A stretch of DNA of 7,263 nucleotides, taken from NCBI GenBank assembly GCA_009927255.1, contig RFNJ01000145.1, positions 1 through 7,263 of the forward strand. Reading direction: 5' to 3'. The translations under genes were made by a program, and so were the position numbers. Source of the DNA: Pseudomonadota bacterium. GTDB lineage: Bacteria > Pseudomonadota > Alphaproteobacteria > UBA2136 > UBA6156. Positions within the stretch are counted from its first letter, which is position 1. Each line of letters begins with the position of its first letter. The notes under the pieces are model-generated. The model did not search any database and was not told the DNA's origin. It worked only from the letters and a program-made list of their open reading frames with translations. Below, piece by piece: positions 6,060 to 7,263 of this stretch.

Positions 6060-6104
6060 TAAGGTATCAGCCAAACTACTTCACTTCAGCCATGCCTATG
6101 CCTT

Positions 6105-6181
6105 GGTGTCACCCCGGGGCATGGCTGGGCCGGTTTTTTGTCTATGAAAAATCGGGGCGCCCAGCCTGAGCCCGGGGTTAC
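6105..6181. repeat. palindromic intergenic repeat, copy 2
   Basis: This 77-bp copy has the same orientation and the same ends (GGTGTCACCCCGGGG at the left, AGCCCGGGGTTAC at the right) as the copy at 2969. The outer stem and the GGCTGGGC/GCCCAGCC stem are identical. The inner stem differs (CGGTTTTTTG against TGAAAAATCG) but still pairs through G-U wobbles around a TCTA loop, and the 3' bulge is GGGC instead of GGGT. Changes fall in loops, the bulge or wobble-tolerant positions, pointing to selection on, or origin from, a folded form. Confidence 0.9.
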
Positions 6182-6200
6182 AAAAAAACAAATCTTCCCC

Positions 6201-6232
6201 CATCACTCCATCACTCTGTCACTCCATCACTC
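6201..6232. repeat. tandem 8-bp repeat, four units
   Basis: Four head-to-tail 8-bp units: CATCACTC, CATCACTC, TGTCACTC, CATCACTC. Three are identical and one differs at two positions. Copy number in such arrays often varies by strand slippage. It lies directly downstream of the palindromic repeat and about 160 bp before the candidate pal promoter. Confidence 0.85.
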
Positions 6233-6394
6233 ATAACCTTACCAAACACTTACCAAAATTCCGCCCCTTTTCTGCCCAAGACATAACCAGCAGCTTGAAA
6301 TAAAAGCACAATTAACGCCAAAACCCGCAGCCAAGGGGTTGCACAAGCGCCACAGGTGGCATATAACCAACCCAACGACGCGGCAAAAAACTGC

Positions 6395-6422
6395 TTGCAG
6401 TGTCGGAATGAAGTGCTAAGGT
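6395..6422 (+). promoter_or_regulatory. candidate promoter of pal
   Basis: TTGCAG (6395-6400) and TAAGGT (6417-6422) are separated by 16 bp, with TGC just before the -10. Transcription would begin near 6429 and give a leader of about 85 nt. The element is placed by eye; the long gap after icd and the absence of tolB upstream make a local promoter necessary somewhere in this region. Confidence 0.32.
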
Positions 6423-6451
6423 GCCTCCAAGCCCGAACTTTGCGCGGGTGC

Positions 6452-6470
6452 GGTGCTTGCCCCAAGCACC
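6452..6470 (+). promoter_or_regulatory. hairpin in the predicted pal leader
   Basis: GGTGCTT (6452-6458) and AAGCACC (6464-6470) form a perfect 7-bp stem around a GCCCC loop. It lies between the candidate promoter and the pal ribosome binding site (AAGAGGA, 6501-6507). No T-run follows directly, so it looks more like an mRNA-stabilising or regulatory stem than a terminator. Confidence 0.45.
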
Positions 6471-6514
6471 CAAAGCGTAAAGCTTTTAAACGACCAAACG
6501 AAGAGGATAAACCC

Positions 6515-7054
6515 ATGAAAATTTCCATGAAGATTGGTGCTCTGGCCGCCGTGGCAGCTCTGTCTGCTTGCTCCTGCCTGAAGAGCCCCGACCTAGACGT
6601 ATCTCCCGTCAGCAACAAAAGCAAGTACGGCGAAGGCGCCTACGCTGCCGGTGCTGCTGGCAAAGCTGGCCGCATGGCGAATGCCGATGATGTGCGCAGC
6701 AAGTTCGAAAGCGAAATCGTCGCTGGCGGCTACAACAATGTGTACTTCGACTACGACAGCGCCGCCATCCGCAGCGATGCCGAAGCCAGCCTGAAGCGCT
6801 TCCACGACTTCGCCAAAACCAACAACGTGCAAGGCGTCACCGTTGAAGGTCACTGCGACGAGCGCGGTACCCGCGAATACAACTTGGCACTGGGCGACCG
6901 TCGTGCCGTTGCCGTCAAGAAGTATCTGGTCGGCATGGGTATGAGCCCTGAGCAAATCACCACCATCAGCTACGGCAAAGAGCGCCCAGCAGCTGAAGGC
7001 CACGATGAAGGCTCATGGAGCAAAAACCGCCGCGGCGTGCTGGTTCTTCAGTAG
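6515..7054 (+). CDS. pal: peptidoglycan-associated lipoprotein Pal
   Basis: Pal anchors the outer membrane to peptidoglycan and works with TolB and the TolQRA motor during cell division. The 179-aa product starts with a lipoprotein signal (MKISMKIGALAAVAALSAC); lipobox LSAC puts the lipidated Cys at 19, followed by Ser, consistent with outer-membrane sorting. A small flexible linker (about 20-70) precedes the OmpA-like domain: 'NNVYFDYDSAAI' (74-85), the EGHCDERGT motif (111-119) and NLALGDRRA (123-131). D115 and R130 match the Asp/Arg pair that binds diaminopimelate in OmpA-like domains. 'ISYGKERPA' and 'WSKNRRGVLVL' close the domain as in E. coli Pal. ATG 6515 is preferred over ATG 6527 because AAGAGGA ends 7 nt upstream. 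cpoB follows after 22 nt, as in other Tol-Pal clusters, but the gene upstream is icd, not tolB. Confidence 0.97.
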   Translation: MKISMKIGALAAVAALSACSCLKSPDLDVSPVSNKSKYGEGAYAAGAAGKAGRMANADDVRSKFESEIVAGGYNNVYFDYDSAAIRSDAEASLKRFHDFAKTNNVQGVTVEGHCDERGTREYNLALGDRRAVAVKKYLVGMGMSPEQITTISYGKERPAAEGHDEGSWSKNRRGVLVLQ

Positions 7055-7065
7055 TTTTCTGAAGA
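7045..7065 (+). promoter_or_regulatory. hairpin over the pal stop codon enclosing the cpoB ribosome binding site
   Basis: TCTTCAG (7045-7051) pairs perfectly with CTGAAGA (7059-7065); the 7-nt loop is TAGTTTT and begins with the pal stop codon. The 3' arm contains GAAGAG (7061-7066), the only Shine-Dalgarno-like sequence before the cpoB ATG at 7077 (10 nt spacing). A ribosome finishing pal would open the stem, so this may couple translation of the two genes. Confidence 0.45.
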
Positions 7066-7076
7066 GTTAGTTACTC

Positions 7077-7263
7077 ATGAACCGCCTGCACTTATCCGTG
7101 TTGGTTGGTCTCGCTGCCTTAAGTGCAGCAAGCCCAATCACCGGATGGGGGCAGGCGGTTTCTGTTGATTCTGCAAGTTTACTCAGCCGCCTCGATGCCA
7201 TTGAGCGCCGCCTCACCGCCGCCGAAGGCCGCCCCGCCGCCCGCAGCGCAGGCAGCACCACAC
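7077..7263 (+). CDS. cpoB: CpoB (YbgF), Tol-Pal coordinator, 5' part
   Basis: The frame runs open to the right edge, so only the first 62 residues are seen. They comprise a signal peptide (MNRLHLSVLVGLAALSAASPITGWGQA, cut probably near GQA/V) and the start of a heptad-rich helix (SASLLSRLDAIERRLTAAEG) followed by an Ala/Gly/Arg linker. CpoB proteins have exactly this order: signal peptide, short trimeric coiled coil, linker, then TPRs, which here would lie beyond the window. In E. coli CpoB links peptidoglycan synthesis by PBP1B to the Tol-Pal system. Position 22 nt after pal is the conserved place for this gene. A 10-bp inverted repeat lies within its first 84 bases. Identification rests on position and the coiled-coil start. 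Confidence 0.82.
   Translation, partial: MNRLHLSVLVGLAALSAASPITGWGQAVSVDSASLLSRLDAIERRLTAAEGRPAARSAGSTT
7080..7160 (+). repeat. 10-bp inverted repeat at the 5' end of cpoB
   Basis: AACCGCCTGC (7080-7089) is the exact reverse complement of GCAGGCGGTT (7151-7160), with 61 nt between. In mRNA the arms could pair immediately after the cpoB start codon. It may reflect regulation or simple chance in a GC-rich coding region. Confidence 0.5.

Larger units (their letters stand above)
6060..6514. other. gene-poor region between icd and pal
   Basis: This 455-bp stretch holds palindromic repeat copy 2 (6105-6181), a 4 x 8 bp tandem repeat (6201-6232), a 9-bp direct repeat CTTACCAAA (6238-6246 and 6249-6257), a candidate pal promoter (6395-6422) and a hairpin in the predicted pal leader (6452-6470). 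I see no tRNA or recognisable protein gene. On the minus strand, a 41-codon frame from TTG 6375 to the stop at 6250 would encode one good hydrophobic segment (LRVLALIVLLFQAAGYVLG), but it lacks a ribosome binding site and is not called as a gene. Confidence 0.6.

Noticed and set aside
6201..6232. The 8-bp tandem units as a CRISPR array.
   Set aside because: Units are too short and have no unique spacers.
6356..6514. An upstream in-frame start for pal.
   Set aside because: It would place about 53 residues before a textbook lipoprotein signal, and the ribosome binding site fits ATG 6515.
6060..6514. A tRNA or other structured RNA gene between icd and pal.
   Set aside because: I found no cloverleaf, T-loop or known riboswitch sequence; only simple hairpins and repeats.

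Overview
The window (about 55-60% G+C by eye, lower in one islet) looks like chromosomal DNA of an alphaproteobacterium. The support is the long form of isocitrate dehydrogenase with an extra C-terminal domain (the form I associate with Rickettsia and Thermus), a Pal lipoprotein with an alphaproteobacterial-style EGHCDERGT motif followed by CpoB, and a polymerase/ligase of the 'DFSLQIPA' type. I cannot name the genus.

Layout, left to right. Positions 2-940 hold the C-terminal part of a membrane O-antigen ligase/polymerase-like protein with a TPR-like tail. Positions 937-1551 hold an AT-richer islet on the minus strand with two small unrecognised ORFs; the distal one ends on the same CTAG as the polymerase gene. 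Positions 1578-2940 hold a tight plus-strand trio: a protein-isoaspartate methyltransferase-like protein with a decayed SAM motif, a ribbon-helix-helix antitoxin starting 2 nt later, and a Doc/Fic-fold protein whose catalytic motif has lost its His, acidic residue, Gly/Ala, Lys and Arg. Positions 2969-3043 hold a long palindromic repeat, with a second copy at 6105-6181. Positions 3138-4517 encode a secreted protein with a Pro/Thr-rich tail. Positions 4605-6059 encode isocitrate dehydrogenase, with predicted NAD+ preference. Positions 6060-6514 are a gene-poor leader with the repeat, a 4 x 8 bp tandem repeat, a candidate promoter and a hairpin. Positions 6515-7263 hold pal and the 5' end of cpoB.

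Functionally this is mostly housekeeping (TCA cycle, Tol-Pal envelope integrity, surface polysaccharide) with small accessory insertions between the housekeeping genes. The plus strand is strongly C- and A-rich and poor in G and T for most of its length, whichever strand is coding, so the bias belongs to the strand and not to any one protein family.

The best candidates for something undescribed are the Doc-fold protein without a Fic active site beside its RHH partner, the structured palindrome family, and a hairpin over the pal stop codon that would hide the cpoB ribosome binding site. None of these amounts to a proven new system from sequence alone.
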